Counted from the first letter of the stretch, positions 16,336 to 26,024 are shown. The stretch: 41,060 bases of DNA from an uncultured SAR116 cluster alpha proteobacterium (GCA_902514865.1 CABXSI010000004.1:1-41060); one strand, 5' to 3'. The notes: generated by a model from the sequence alone, not told the origin. Translations and numbers: made by a program.

Positions 16336-17079
16336 TTGAATTTTGATCTCATAACAATAATAGCTATCTTTACAGCCTTTGCTTTAGGTGGAATATTAAA
16401 AGGTGCAACTGGAGCAGGGGCTCCAATTATTACAATTCCTGTGATAGCAGCTTTTTATGATGTAAGAATTGCAGTAATTATTATGGTGATACCTAATTTA
16501 TTAACAAATATCGGCCAACTTTATCAATTTAGAAAAACTATTCTTCCCTCTTTTTTTACTGTCTCATTTGCATTAGGTGGTGGAATTGGAGCTTTTCTTG
16601 GTACAATTTTATTAGTTAGTTTGCCAATTAAAATTTTAACTCTATCGGTAGCGATCATAGTAATAATATATATTTTACTCAAAATTGCAGTACCATCTTG
16701 GAAATTAGTTTATGAAAAAGCAAAAAAATTAGTATTTATTATGGGAGCAGGGGGAGGTATCCTTCAAGGTTCAGCAGGCTTGTCGGCACCAATATCAATA
16801 ACCTTCCTAAACTCTATGAAATTAGAACGAAATCAATTTATACCAACAATCTCAGTATATTTTGGTGTAATGTCTATATTTCAAATGCCTACTTTGTACT
16901 ACTATCATTTTTTAAACATAGAAATTATTATTGTAAGTATTATGTCTACGATTGTACTTATGTGCTTTATGCCACTTGGTTCGTGGATAGCTAAAAGTAT
17001 ATCCAAAGAAACTTTTGATAAAGTAACTTTAATTCTTTTAGGGTTTATTGCGTTAAGAATAATTTATTTAAATTTGTGA
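16336..17079 (+). CDS. TauE/SafE family permease
   Basis: 247 residues, almost entirely hydrophobic with about seven or eight membrane segments. GGILKGATGAGAPIITIPVI near residue 20 and GGILQGSAGLSAPISI near residue 140 are the duplicated TauE/SafE (formerly DUF81) signatures. Members export or import sulfite, sulfonates or small organic anions. The TTG at 16336 is the only reasonable start. As last gene of the operon it probably moves a substrate or waste anion of the pathway (inference). It ends 3 bp from the convergent FecR-like gene. Confidence 0.92.
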   Translation: MNFDLITIIAIFTAFALGGILKGATGAGAPIITIPVIAAFYDVRIAVIIMVIPNLLTNIGQLYQFRKTILPSFFTVSFALGGGIGAFLGTILLVSLPIKILTLSVAIIVIIYILLKIAVPSWKLVYEKAKKLVFIMGAGGGILQGSAGLSAPISITFLNSMKLERNQFIPTISVYFGVMSIFQMPTLYYYHFLNIEIIIVSIMSTIVLMCFMPLGSWIAKSISKETFDKVTLILLGFIALRIIYLNL

Positions 17080-17082
17080 TAT

Positions 17083-17796
17083 TTATTTATATCTATTACC
17101 ACATACCAATCGTCCACTTTGAGTAACACAACCATATTGAATATCCCAATCTCTTTTTTTTGCTTTTAAGTTTTGGATTTTGTTTACGCATCCTTGTAAA
17201 AATTTATTTGTGTATTGACTGGTATCAGTTGCATCATCAATTTCTAAAAGATTTTCTTTTTTGGATATTTTTGTATAAGAATAAGGTTGAATGTTTAAGT
17301 TCTTCTTGTCTTTAAACACAAGTTTTAATTTATTATTAAAGTTAAGGATTTCTAATTTATTTTGTTTTGATATTATAATTTCGTCTTTAAAGTTATTTAT
17401 TTTATAATCAGAGAAAATGACATTATATTTATTTTTAGAATTATTAGGAACTGATAAAAGAATATTCCCTTTTTTAAGGCTTAAATTTATTTCATATTGA
17501 TCTGCTACTAATTGAACATTCTCTATTTTTAATGAAGTGTTTTTAGACAAACAAACTTTTGTTTTGTTTGTTATGACTAAGATTGCGGGATTTTTCCTTG
17601 TACGTAAATAGTCTCCACTCTTAATTTCTGAAGATTTTTTAAGAGTATACTTTTTAGCATAGATATCCAGAACATGAACTGTATTCTTAATGTCAATAAC
17701 TTTAACGTCTGAATAACTTAAAGAAGTAGATAATAAAAAAATAAACAAAAGAGAAAAATATTTTGAAGTAACAAGTTTTTTATTTTTAAAAAACAT
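17083..17796 (-). CDS. FecR-domain-like exported protein
   Basis: 237 residues with a Sec signal (KYFSLLFIFLLSTSLSYS, cleavage near residue 29). The mature part is beta-rich. IKSGDYLRTRKNPAILVITNKT followed by KVCLSKNTSLKIENVQL matches the FecR-domain pattern of a threshold-type beta repeat. Four Cys, including C-terminal ones in FLQGCV, YGCV and RLVCGN, may form disulfides. There is no membrane-spanning or anti-sigma region, so it is not a classical FecR sensor. Role unknown; periplasmic or outer-membrane-associated. Confidence 0.65.
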   Translation of the reverse strand: MFFKNKKLVTSKYFSLLFIFLLSTSLSYSDVKVIDIKNTVHVLDIYAKKYTLKKSSEIKSGDYLRTRKNPAILVITNKTKVCLSKNTSLKIENVQLVADQYEINLSLKKGNILLSVPNNSKNKYNVIFSDYKINNFKDEIIISKQNKLEILNFNNKLKLVFKDKKNLNIQPYSYTKISKKENLLEIDDATDTSQYTNKFLQGCVNKIQNLKAKKRDWDIQYGCVTQSGRLVCGNRYK

Positions 17797-17804
17797 GATA
17801 AAAT

Positions 17805-17840
17805 ATAAGGTAGCTATAAATTCTTACTTAGCTACCTTAT
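17805..17840 (-). terminator. Stem-loop between the BMP receptor and the FecR-like gene
   Basis: A perfect 12-bp stem: ATAAGGTAGCTA (17805-17816) and TAGCTACCTTAT (17829-17840) with a 12-nt loop. On the minus strand it follows the BMP receptor stop and runs into ATTTTA, so it probably terminates that operon, though the U-tract is weak. Confidence 0.7.
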
Positions 17841-17854
17841 TTTAAATTTTTATA

Positions 17855-18964
17855 CTATCCTGGAACATTCCCATTAACACCCATGAGGTAATAGTTCATT
17901 CCCCATAACGCACCATCATCAAGACTTTTACCTGCAGGAATAATCTCTTTACCTTTGTTATCGATTAAAGGACCAGCAAAAATTTTAAACTTTCCACTTT
18001 TAATCTCATCATGCACTTTTTGAGCTTTTTGGGCTACATCATTAGGCATATTCTGAAATTTTGAAATAGTTAACATTCCTGATTTTAAACCTCCCCATTC
18101 ATTACCAGCCCAATGTTTGGGACCATCACCAGTATTCCACTTTCCACTTCTTAATTGTTCAATTTTCTTAATATAATAAGGTCCCCAGTTATTTATTGAA
18201 GAAAATAATTGTGCGTTAGGTGCAAATGCCACCATATCAGTAGCTTGCCCAAAACCTAAAACTCCACTTTTTTCAGCAATTTGTAACATCGCAGGGGTAT
18301 CTGTATGTTGTGTAAGAACATCAGAACCTTCAGCTATATGCACTTTAGCTGCATCCGCTTCTTTTACTGAATCTTTCCAAGTATTTACCCAAATCACAGA
18401 TATTGAAGCATCTTTATTTACCGATCTTAGGCCTAGCGCAAAAGCGTTAATTCCCATTACGACTTCTGAAATTGGAAAAGAAGCAATATAACCAATTTTA
18501 TTAGTTTTAGTCATTAATCCAGCAACTACACCTTGAATGTATCTTCCTTCATAAAATCTAATATTGCCAGTAGCAACATTCTTAGATCTCTTGTAACCTG
18601 TAATATGTTCAAATTTAACATTTGGAAATTCTTTAGCAACTTTATGGGTTGGTTCCATGTAACCAAACGAAGTAGTGAAAATAATCTCATTACCCTGCTT
18701 TGCTAGTTCTCGTATTACTCTTGTAGAGTCGGGGCCCTCAGGTACATTATTAACCTCAGTTACCTTAACATCTTTACCAAAATGTTTTTCGACCATTTGT
18801 CTTCCCATTTCATGGGCCATTGTCCATCCAAAGTCTTCTTTAGTGTGTAAATATACGAATCCAACTTTAGTTGGATTTCCAGCAAATGTATTAGTAATTA
18901 AAAAAAACAAAACTGATGAACTTAAAGCCATCAGTGAAAAAAAACGCATGCAAAATTTTATCAT
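17855..18964 (-). CDS. BMP-family ABC transporter substrate-binding protein (nucleoside/purine type)
   Basis: 369 residues with a signal peptide (hydrophobic 8-26, cleavage near TFAG-NP). KVGFVYLHTKEDFGWTMAHEMG and IIFTTSFGYMEPTHKVAKEFP are typical of the BMP/PnrA/Med receptors, which bind nucleosides or nucleobases. The alternative start at MRFFSL would only shorten the signal. It is the distal gene behind two permeases and a double-domain ATPase, with a 106-bp gap before it that may hold its own promoter, fitting the high level a receptor requires. Confidence 0.92.
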   Translation of the reverse strand: MIKFCMRFFSLMALSSSVLFFLITNTFAGNPTKVGFVYLHTKEDFGWTMAHEMGRQMVEKHFGKDVKVTEVNNVPEGPDSTRVIRELAKQGNEIIFTTSFGYMEPTHKVAKEFPNVKFEHITGYKRSKNVATGNIRFYEGRYIQGVVAGLMTKTNKIGYIASFPISEVVMGINAFALGLRSVNKDASISVIWVNTWKDSVKEADAAKVHIAEGSDVLTQHTDTPAMLQIAEKSGVLGFGQATDMVAFAPNAQLFSSINNWGPYYIKKIEQLRSGKWNTGDGPKHWAGNEWGGLKSGMLTISKFQNMPNDVAQKAQKVHDEIKSGKFKIFAGPLIDNKGKEIIPAGKSLDDGALWGMNYYLMGVNGNVPG

Positions 18965-19070
18965 ATCAAACTCCTAATTTAATTTTAAAACTTTAGAGCG
19001 AATCTTTAAAATGACAATAAAAAAAGAATAATTTTCAATAATATTTTTTAAATGCAAATATTTACTGCAT

Positions 19071-20003
19071 TTATTGATTATCAAAAAAAGGTTTCCCAAG
19101 CGAAGATGGTACAACACTATTATTTTTTGATAATCTACCAGAAATTATTGTTAAAGCAAAAATGGTTGCTAGATATGGCATCATAGAAAGTAATTGGGAA
19201 GGAATAGGCCATCCTCTTGACTGTCCAACTAACTGAGCAATAGTGATACCGCCAAAAATTAGAGCACCGATTATAATTCTCCATGGAATCCAAGATGCAA
19301 ATACAACTAGGGCAAGTGCAATCCAACCTCTACCACCCGTCATTTCTTCTGCCCAATGAGGAGTTAAAGCTAATGGAATATAAGCTCCCCCAACTCCTGC
19401 ACACAAACCACCAAAACAGGTGGCATACCATCTAATTTTTTTTACAGGATAACCTACTGAATGTGCGCTTTGATGGTTATCCCCAACTGCTCTTAAAACA
19501 ATACCTGGTTTTGAATATTTTAAGAAATAAGTAATGAAAATAATGATGGCTATAGATAAGTATGCAATAAAATCTTGTTTGAACAAAATTTCTCCAATAT
19601 ATGGTATATCTGACAATAAAAATATTTCTATCTTGGGTAAAGAGGGTATAGTTTTACCAATCAAAGGTGCTCCAGCTAAACCTGTAAGACCTGTAGCAAA
19701 TATAGTTAAGCCTAAGCCCGTTGCTACTTGGTTCGTCATGAAGTTAATTATAAATATAGAAAATATAGACGCCATTAATGCTCCACAAAATGCTCCAGCA
19801 ATAATTCCATAGTATGGATTTCCAAGCCATAGAACGGCCGCAAATGCACCTACAGCACCACTCAACATCATTCCCTCAACACCAAGATTTAAAACACCAC
19901 TTTTTTCAGTTATCAGTTCACCTGTCGCAGCGAGCAACAATGGAATTGATGTGGCAATAATAGTCAAGATCAACGCTTCCATTACAATTAAACCCCAACC
20001 CAT
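19071..20003 (-). CDS. BMP/nucleoside ABC transporter permease (YufQ/NupQ-like)
   Basis: 310 residues, about eight to nine membrane segments, of the branched-chain-amino-acid/ribose-type permease superfamily. LATGELITEKSGVLNLGVEGMMLSGAVGAF is the hallmark of this nucleoside-importer subunit, and VGYPVKKIRWYATCFGGLCAGVGGA contains the cytoplasmic coupling region. It overlaps the preceding permease by 16 bp. Confidence 0.94.
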   Translation of the reverse strand: MGWGLIVMEALILTIIATSIPLLLAATGELITEKSGVLNLGVEGMMLSGAVGAFAAVLWLGNPYYGIIAGAFCGALMASIFSIFIINFMTNQVATGLGLTIFATGLTGLAGAPLIGKTIPSLPKIEIFLLSDIPYIGEILFKQDFIAYLSIAIIIFITYFLKYSKPGIVLRAVGDNHQSAHSVGYPVKKIRWYATCFGGLCAGVGGAYIPLALTPHWAEEMTGGRGWIALALVVFASWIPWRIIIGALIFGGITIAQLVGQSRGWPIPSQLLSMMPYLATIFALTIISGRLSKNNSVVPSSLGKPFFDNQ

Positions 20004-21061
20004 TTGATTTTATATTTTTGAATAGTTTCACCAGTTAATAAAAAGAAGAGAAGTATTCCTTCAAATAAACCAGTTACAACTTTGGGTATACCCATAGATA
20101 TTTGAGCATTATCCGCACCTAATTTAACAGTTGCTATCATTATTCCAGCAAACAAGATCCCAATTGGACTTAATCTTCCCAAAAAAGCTACAATTATAGC
20201 TGTAAATCCATAACCAAAAGAAACTTCAGGTTGTAACTGTCCTATATTTGCAGAAACTTCAATTACTCCTGCAACACCTGCTAAGCCACCGGATATTAAT
20301 AAAACAGTAATTGTAATTGTGTTTTGCTTAAAACCAGCAAATTGTGCTGCTTTGGGAGCAGCTCCCAACACATTTATTTTGAAACCACTTAATGTTTTAT
20401 TTACAAAAAGCCATGAAATTGGAATTAATAATATTATAAATAAAATGCCATAATGTAGTTGTCCCAAATAGCCTATACCAGGAAAAGGTATTTTATTAAT
20501 CAAAGCTCCTTGAGAGTATGGTTTTGATAATGGGAACCCAAAACTCATAGGGTCACGCAATGGACCTCGAACCATAAAATCTATAAACAACATTGCTACA
20601 TAAACAAGCATTAGACTAACTAATATTTCGTTTACGTTTAATTTCGTTTTTAAAATTGCAGGTATAAATGCCCATAGAGCACCTCCAATAAAACCAATAA
20701 TTATCATAATAAATATAAAGAATTTTGTTTCTACGTTTGGGAATAACAATGCAAAAGAACCTGCAAGTAATGTTCCCATAATAAATTGACCTTCAGCACC
20801 AATATTCCATACATTAGCTCTGAAGCACAACATCAAACCAATTCCTACAATAATCAAGGGACATGCTTTAACAAAAATATCACTTATCCTGTCAATTCTT
20901 GAAAAAGGGGACAGAAATATTTGATATAAAGTTTCTAAAGGATTGTACCCAAGAAAAGTAAAAATTAATAAACCAAAAAAAATTGTTAAAAAAATTGATA
21001 AAATTGGAGCAATAATTGTCCAGTTTTTGGAAACTTTATCTCTTGGTGTAAAAGTGATCAT
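19988..21061 (-). CDS. BMP/nucleoside ABC transporter permease (YufP/NupP-like)
   Basis: 357 residues, about ten membrane segments. FRANVWNIGAEGQFIMGTL and GAAPKAAQFAGFKQNTITITVLLISGGLAG mark the partner permease of the BMP/NupOPQ-type importer. Its start shares one base with the ATPase stop (TAATG). Confidence 0.94.
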   Translation of the reverse strand: MITFTPRDKVSKNWTIIAPILSIFLTIFFGLLIFTFLGYNPLETLYQIFLSPFSRIDRISDIFVKACPLIIVGIGLMLCFRANVWNIGAEGQFIMGTLLAGSFALLFPNVETKFFIFIMIIIGFIGGALWAFIPAILKTKLNVNEILVSLMLVYVAMLFIDFMVRGPLRDPMSFGFPLSKPYSQGALINKIPFPGIGYLGQLHYGILFIILLIPISWLFVNKTLSGFKINVLGAAPKAAQFAGFKQNTITITVLLISGGLAGVAGVIEVSANIGQLQPEVSFGYGFTAIIVAFLGRLSPIGILFAGIMIATVKLGADNAQISMGIPKVVTGLFEGILLFFLLTGETIQKYKIKWVGV

Positions 21062-22620
21062 TATGTTGTTTCCAATTTATCAGATGTTTTTAATTTTCCA
21101 CCCATCAACAATCCAACATCTTCAGCAGTAATTTGAGCTACTGGCAAAATCTTACTTAACGCTCCATTATTTATTACACAAATTTTATCGGACAATTCAA
21201 AAATTTCTTCTAAATCTTGGCTTATAAGAATTACAGCTTTTCCACTATTGGATAAATTCAATAATTTTTGTCTTATTGAAGTCGCAGCACCTATGTCGAC
21301 ACCCCAAGTAGGTTGTGAAAAAATAGCAACTTTAGGATTATTGGCTAATGAACGTCCTAAGATAAACTTCTGTAAATTACCTCCTGACAATTGATTTGCT
21401 AGAGGATTTGTCTCGGGACATCGTACATCATTATCTTTTATTATTTTCTCACTCTCAATCTTACTATTATGAGGATTATTAAATAAATTTGATATTATAT
21501 CGTTAGCTTTAGGGTATTTAAAAAAATATGTGAGAAAAGTATTTTCGGCAATTGTTAAGTTTGGAACCGTCGCATGAAGTGTTCGTTCTTCAGGTATAGT
21601 TTCTATGCCTAATTGCCTTCTTTCAGTAATATTTTTAAAACCTACAGGTTTATTTTCCAGCAAAATTTGATCATCTTTTTCACATAGTGTTTCACCGCTT
21701 AATATTTCCATTAACTCGACTTGACCATTACCCGCAATACCTGCAACACCTACTATTTCACCATAGTTCACTTTTAGATTTATATTTTTTAAAGAAATTC
21801 CAAAATCTGTTTCTTTATTTTTGTTCAAACCTTTTAATTCCAAAGCAGTGTCTCTATTATCACTAATAGATTTTGTTTTTTTTAAATCAGTAATTTCTTT
21901 TCCAACCATGGTTTCTGCAAGAAATTTCGTATTTGTTTTTTTTGCATCAATTGTAGCTATTGATACACCAGATTTTAAGATAGTCACTTGATCTGCTAAT
22001 TCTATAATTTCTTCCAACTTATGACTTATATACAAAATAGAACAACCTGAAGAAGCTAAACGTTTCAAAATTTTAAACAGATTTGAAATTTCTTGTGGTG
22101 TTAAAACAGATGTCGGTTCATCCATAATTAATAATTTTGGGTTTTGCATCAAACATCTTATTATTTCAACTCTTTGTTGTTCTCCGACTGAGAGCTCACT
22201 GACCCTTTTTAAAGGATCAACAAATAGTTCCCATTCTTTAGAAAGTCTTGAAATTTCTGAAATTAAATCTTTAAATTTAATTTTTGTGTCTAGCGCTATT
22301 AAAATATTTTCAGCAACTGTAAGTGCAGGAAATAAGGAAAAATGTTGAAATACCATTCCAATTCCATTTTTTCTTGCAGAATTAGGGGAGGATATAGAAA
22401 CTTCATTATCGTTAATTGCTATGGTCCCTGTATCTGGTTTTAAAACACCGTAAAAAATTTTTACAAGTGTTGATTTACCAGCACCATTTTCACCCAAGAG
22501 AGCGTGAATTTCTCCCTTAGCTATAGATATGTTGATATCTTTGTTAGCAACGAAATTACCAAAAGATTTATTTATATTAGATGCTTTTAAAAGAATTTCT
22601 GGCTCTTTTTTTATTGCCAT
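21061..22620 (-). CDS. Nucleoside ABC transporter ATPase (two fused ATP-binding domains)
   Basis: 519 residues. The first domain has Walker A GENGAGKST, signature LSVGEQQRVEI and Walker B LLIMDEPTSVL. The second has a degenerate Walker A (GIAGNGQVELMEIL), signature LSGGNLQKFILGR and IFSQPTWGVD in place of Walker B. The degenerate second domain is normal for sugar- and nucleoside-type double ATPases (RbsA/YufO). It powers the two downstream permeases and is first in this operon. Confidence 0.96.
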   Translation of the reverse strand: MAIKKEPEILLKASNINKSFGNFVANKDINISIAKGEIHALLGENGAGKSTLVKIFYGVLKPDTGTIAINDNEVSISSPNSARKNGIGMVFQHFSLFPALTVAENILIALDTKIKFKDLISEISRLSKEWELFVDPLKRVSELSVGEQQRVEIIRCLMQNPKLLIMDEPTSVLTPQEISNLFKILKRLASSGCSILYISHKLEEIIELADQVTILKSGVSIATIDAKKTNTKFLAETMVGKEITDLKKTKSISDNRDTALELKGLNKNKETDFGISLKNINLKVNYGEIVGVAGIAGNGQVELMEILSGETLCEKDDQILLENKPVGFKNITERRQLGIETIPEERTLHATVPNLTIAENTFLTYFFKYPKANDIISNLFNNPHNSKIESEKIIKDNDVRCPETNPLANQLSGGNLQKFILGRSLANNPKVAIFSQPTWGVDIGAATSIRQKLLNLSNSGKAVILISQDLEEIFELSDKICVINNGALSKILPVAQITAEDVGLLMGGKLKTSDKLETT

Positions 22621-22682
22621 AACATACCTATAAAATATTAACTTTTAAAATTAATATGACCATAACGATATATTTATAGTAT

Positions 22683-22868
22683 TCAATTTTTTTGTTTAGA
22701 AGTCTTTAATATTAAAAAAATTAGTATTGCTATTGAAATAAAAATAATAGAAATGAACAAATTAAAGTTACTGACATGCATTTTATTTAAACCACAAGAA
22801 AATATAATTGCAGTTGTAATAACAATCATAAGCCAATGGATTGGTTTCCCCATAAATATTTTATTCAT
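22683..22868 (-). CDS. Small two-helix membrane protein of the TAXI/TRAP operon
   Basis: 61 residues: IHWLMIVITTAIIFSCGL and NLFISIIFISIAILIFLIL form two transmembrane helices joined by a short loop, ending in KTSKQKN. It overlaps the TRAP permease stop by ATGA, so it is co-translated with it. No family assigned. Its position suggests an accessory or stabilising subunit of the TRAP permease (inference). Confidence 0.7.
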   Translation of the reverse strand: MNKIFMGKPIHWLMIVITTAIIFSCGLNKMHVSNFNLFISIIFISIAILIFLILKTSKQKN

Positions 22869-24880
22869 ATTGTTACCTTTGATTTAAAGGTTAATTTATC
22901 TTGTAAAAAATAAATAATTAATAAAACTAAAACTCCAACTAAATTATAGTAAAAACCGTTTAAACCGTAAATTATTTCTAATGGTGGTATTAATAAAGTT
23001 ACTGAACCCAATAAAACTAAAGTTCTCTTGAGAGAGTTTAATTTACCATTAAACCATCCTTCAAGACCAAGCGTCATTAACCAGTAAGCTAGTAGAACAG
23101 CAATAAGACTATACAAACTCCAAATTATTGGTCCTTCCATTAATAGAGAAGGATTATAAACGAAAGCAAAAGGTACGATATATTTAGCAATACCTACTTT
23201 ACTAGACTCAACTGCAGTTGCCATTGGCGGTGATTTAGCAATTGCCGCCCCCGCGAATGAGGCTAAGGCTACAGGAGGCGTTATAGTCGATACAACTCCA
23301 AAATAAAAAGCAAACATATGTGCTGCGATAGGAATTATCCCAGCTTCAATTAAGGATGGAACAATCAGTGCTGCTACAGTTATGTAAACTGCAGTTGTTG
23401 TCATGCCCATTCCTAGAATAATTGCTGAAATGGCAGTAAGACAAAGCAAAATAAATAGTACGCCACCAGATAAATCTATAACTGATTGTGTAAATTTTAG
23501 GCCAAGACCTGAAACAAATACGGAGCCAATAATTATTCCAGCGCAAGCACAGGCAATAGTAACAGGTACTGTTGATTTAATACCACTTTCAAATGCTCCA
23601 AGAATATCTACAACTGACATTCTTGTACTTTTTTTAATAAAACTTAAGATTATGACTGAGACAATACTCCAAAATCCAGCAGTCATTGCAGTCTTCCCAT
23701 AAATCAATAGGCCTATTAGCACAACAAGTGAAAGCAACATATGTCCTCCACCTTTTAATACCTCAATGACATTAGGCAGCATAGATTTATCAATTTTTTC
23801 TATTCCGTGCTTTTCAGCTTCTATGTGGACCATGAAGTAAATTGTTGTGAAATATAAAAAAGCGGGAATTATAGCTGCAAGAATTACGTACGAATACGGA
23901 GCTTCTAAAAATTCTGCCATTATAAAAGCTGCGGCTCCCATTATCGGAGGTGTTATCTGCCCTCCAGAAGACGCGCAAGCCTCAACTGCTGCAGCAAATT
24001 TTGCTCTATATCCATAATTTTTCATAAGAGGTATTGTAAAAGAACCAGTAGTTACAACATTTGCAACAGCAGAACCATATACAGTCCCAGTCATTCCAGA
24101 AGCCACAACTGCTGCTTTCGCAGGTCCACCAGTTCTATGCCCAGTCAAAGCGACCGCTAAGTCAACAAAAAACCTTCCAACCCCAGATCTAATTAAAATT
24201 CCACCAAATATTATGAACAAAACTATATATGTAGAGGCTACGTAAAGTGGTATGCCATATATTCCGTCTGAAGTCATAAATAAGGTGTCTATATATTTAG
24301 CTAACCTTGTTGGTGGTCCATAAAAAAAACCAAAAAATTTATGAGCGTATAATGCGTGTAGCATAAAAAAACCTGCAACAAAGACCATTGCCCAACCAAC
24401 TGCACGTCTGGTTGCGTCTAAAACTATAAAAATAAGAATGGATCCGACTATTATATCACCAATATATTTATCACCATATCTCATCATGAAATTTTCAACA
24501 TCCCAAGTTGTCCATAATTGAACAAATATTATTGATAGGATAATCACAAGGTCATACGAGAAGCCAAAAATTCTATAAAAATTTCCCTTTCGATCTTTTT
24601 CTAAAACTATTGGATCCTTTACATTGTTTCTAAAAAGTGGGTATATAAACACTGCTAACACCATCATTGCTGATAGGTGGATGGATCTAAATGATCGACC
24701 TTCTGGTGTTCCGTAAACTGCAACGAACAGATGATAAAAAGCCAAACCAACTGAAAGCCAAGAACAAATAACTAAAATCCAATAGTATACTGATTTGTCT
24801 TTATTCCATTCCAACAACTCATCAAAGAAACTTGTTTCTTTAACTTCATTGTAAACTAGCTTTTTTGAAGTTTGTGACAT
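22865..24880 (-). CDS. TRAP transporter permease, fused small (4TM) and large (12TM) subunits
   Basis: 671 residues, strongly hydrophobic. The N-terminal part (about 35-190) matches a DctQ-like 4-helix unit, and the remainder is the DctM-like transport domain with ASGMTGTVYGSAVANVVTTGSFTIPLMK and CASSGGQITPPIMGAAAFIMAEF. Fused QM proteins are characteristic of TAXI-type TRAP systems, and a TAXI receptor lies directly upstream. Transport is driven by an ion gradient. The substrate is unknown; TAXI systems studied so far often take up dicarboxylates or glutamate. Confidence 0.95.
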   Translation of the reverse strand: MSQTSKKLVYNEVKETSFFDELLEWNKDKSVYYWILVICSWLSVGLAFYHLFVAVYGTPEGRSFRSIHLSAMMVLAVFIYPLFRNNVKDPIVLEKDRKGNFYRIFGFSYDLVIILSIIFVQLWTTWDVENFMMRYGDKYIGDIIVGSILIFIVLDATRRAVGWAMVFVAGFFMLHALYAHKFFGFFYGPPTRLAKYIDTLFMTSDGIYGIPLYVASTYIVLFIIFGGILIRSGVGRFFVDLAVALTGHRTGGPAKAAVVASGMTGTVYGSAVANVVTTGSFTIPLMKNYGYRAKFAAAVEACASSGGQITPPIMGAAAFIMAEFLEAPYSYVILAAIIPAFLYFTTIYFMVHIEAEKHGIEKIDKSMLPNVIEVLKGGGHMLLSLVVLIGLLIYGKTAMTAGFWSIVSVIILSFIKKSTRMSVVDILGAFESGIKSTVPVTIACACAGIIIGSVFVSGLGLKFTQSVIDLSGGVLFILLCLTAISAIILGMGMTTTAVYITVAALIVPSLIEAGIIPIAAHMFAFYFGVVSTITPPVALASFAGAAIAKSPPMATAVESSKVGIAKYIVPFAFVYNPSLLMEGPIIWSLYSLIAVLLAYWLMTLGLEGWFNGKLNSLKRTLVLLGSVTLLIPPLEIIYGLNGFYYNLVGVLVLLIIYFLQDKLTFKSKVTI

Positions 24881-24903
24881 ATTTTTAAAAGATGAAAATT
24901 AAA

Positions 24904-24927
24904 GAAAGGCACAAGTATGTGCCTTTC
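24904..24927 (-). terminator. Stem-loop between TAXI receptor and TRAP permease
   Basis: A perfect 10-bp stem (GAAAGGCACA at 24904-24913, TGTGCCTTTC at 24918-24927) with a 4-nt loop. On the minus strand it lies 12 bp after the receptor stop and is followed by TTTAATTTT. It probably acts as a partial terminator or 3' mRNA stabiliser that raises receptor over permease levels. Confidence 0.7.
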
Positions 24928-24938
24928 AAAATTTGAAA

Positions 24939-25895
24939 TTACATTACGCCTTGTTCTTTGTAGTACTTTGCAGCACCTGGATGAATAGGTACAGCAGCAC
25001 CGTTAACAGCATCTTTCATTAACACTTTTTTCCAAACACCTTTAACTTTTACAAATTCAGCATGATTATCCCAGAAAACTTTTGTCATTTTGTAGACTAA
25101 ATCGTCAGATAAATCTTTATGAACTATCATCGAAGTAACAATTCCTAATGTAGGTATGTCTTTATCAAGAGATTTGTATGCGCTTGCTGGAATTTTTCCA
25201 TAGATATATCCAGGATTATTTTTAACAATTCTGTCTATTCTATCTTTAGGCAAGCCAATAAATCTTATACCTGGACTATTTTCTAACTCAATAAAACTAG
25301 CTTGGGGTACTGAAGTGGCAGCCATAAAAACATCAGCTTGTCCATCTTTCATCAATGCGACTGATTCTTTATAACTAACCATATGAACTACACCACCATT
25401 CTTTTTTATAGTACTAAAATCATAGCCATAATCTTTTATAATAGACTCACAAAATGCTGTTCCAGTCCATTTTGGTTTGCCAGGACTGATATTTGCTGAT
25501 TTCATATCTTCAAAACCTTTAATCTTTGAATCAGCTCTAACTGCAACCTGAAATGCTGCAGGATAGAGTGTGGCAAAATATCTGACGTTTTTATGTGCTT
25601 TTTTGAATTTCCCTTTTCCTGAATATCCATTAGCAACAGTATGCGCATAGGTCCATCCAATTTCAGCATCACCACCATCAACTGACATAACATTGGAAAT
25701 ACCACCACCAGAAGTATTAGAAGTTGAAACACCTTTTATGCTGGTTTCCATTACTTGCATTACTTTGGCGCCAAGTGGATACCAAGATCCTCCAGATGGT
25801 CCTGATACCATTCTAAGAAATTGGTCTGCATTAGCTATTGATGACGTAACTAAAAGCGATGAGGCAATTAAAATTGCTCCTGAAATACGTTTCAT
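24939..25895 (-). CDS. TAXI family TRAP solute receptor
   Basis: 318 residues from the ATG at 25895, placed by GGAGG seven bases upstream; a TTG at 25907 lies within that ribosome site and is rejected. Signal peptide (KRISGAILIASSLLVTSSIANA). LRMVSGPSGGSWYPLGAKVMQVME, followed by TSGGGISNVMSVDGGDAEIGWTYAH, is the TAXI signature, and YPAAFQVAVRADSKIKGFEDMK follows. It delivers ligand to the fused permease downstream. Confidence 0.95.
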   Translation of the reverse strand: MKRISGAILIASSLLVTSSIANADQFLRMVSGPSGGSWYPLGAKVMQVMETSIKGVSTSNTSGGGISNVMSVDGGDAEIGWTYAHTVANGYSGKGKFKKAHKNVRYFATLYPAAFQVAVRADSKIKGFEDMKSANISPGKPKWTGTAFCESIIKDYGYDFSTIKKNGGVVHMVSYKESVALMKDGQADVFMAATSVPQASFIELENSPGIRFIGLPKDRIDRIVKNNPGYIYGKIPASAYKSLDKDIPTLGIVTSMIVHKDLSDDLVYKMTKVFWDNHAEFVKVKGVWKKVLMKDAVNGAAVPIHPGAAKYYKEQGVM

Positions 25896-26024
25896 AAAAT
25901 CCTCCAAATTAGTGTGTTAATATTGAATATCATTACGAATCATAAAAAAGGTCAAGTGATTGTTGTATTTTTTTTAATAAATCTTATTCTCTACTAATTC
26001 AAACTTAACCAAATGAGGTTTTAC

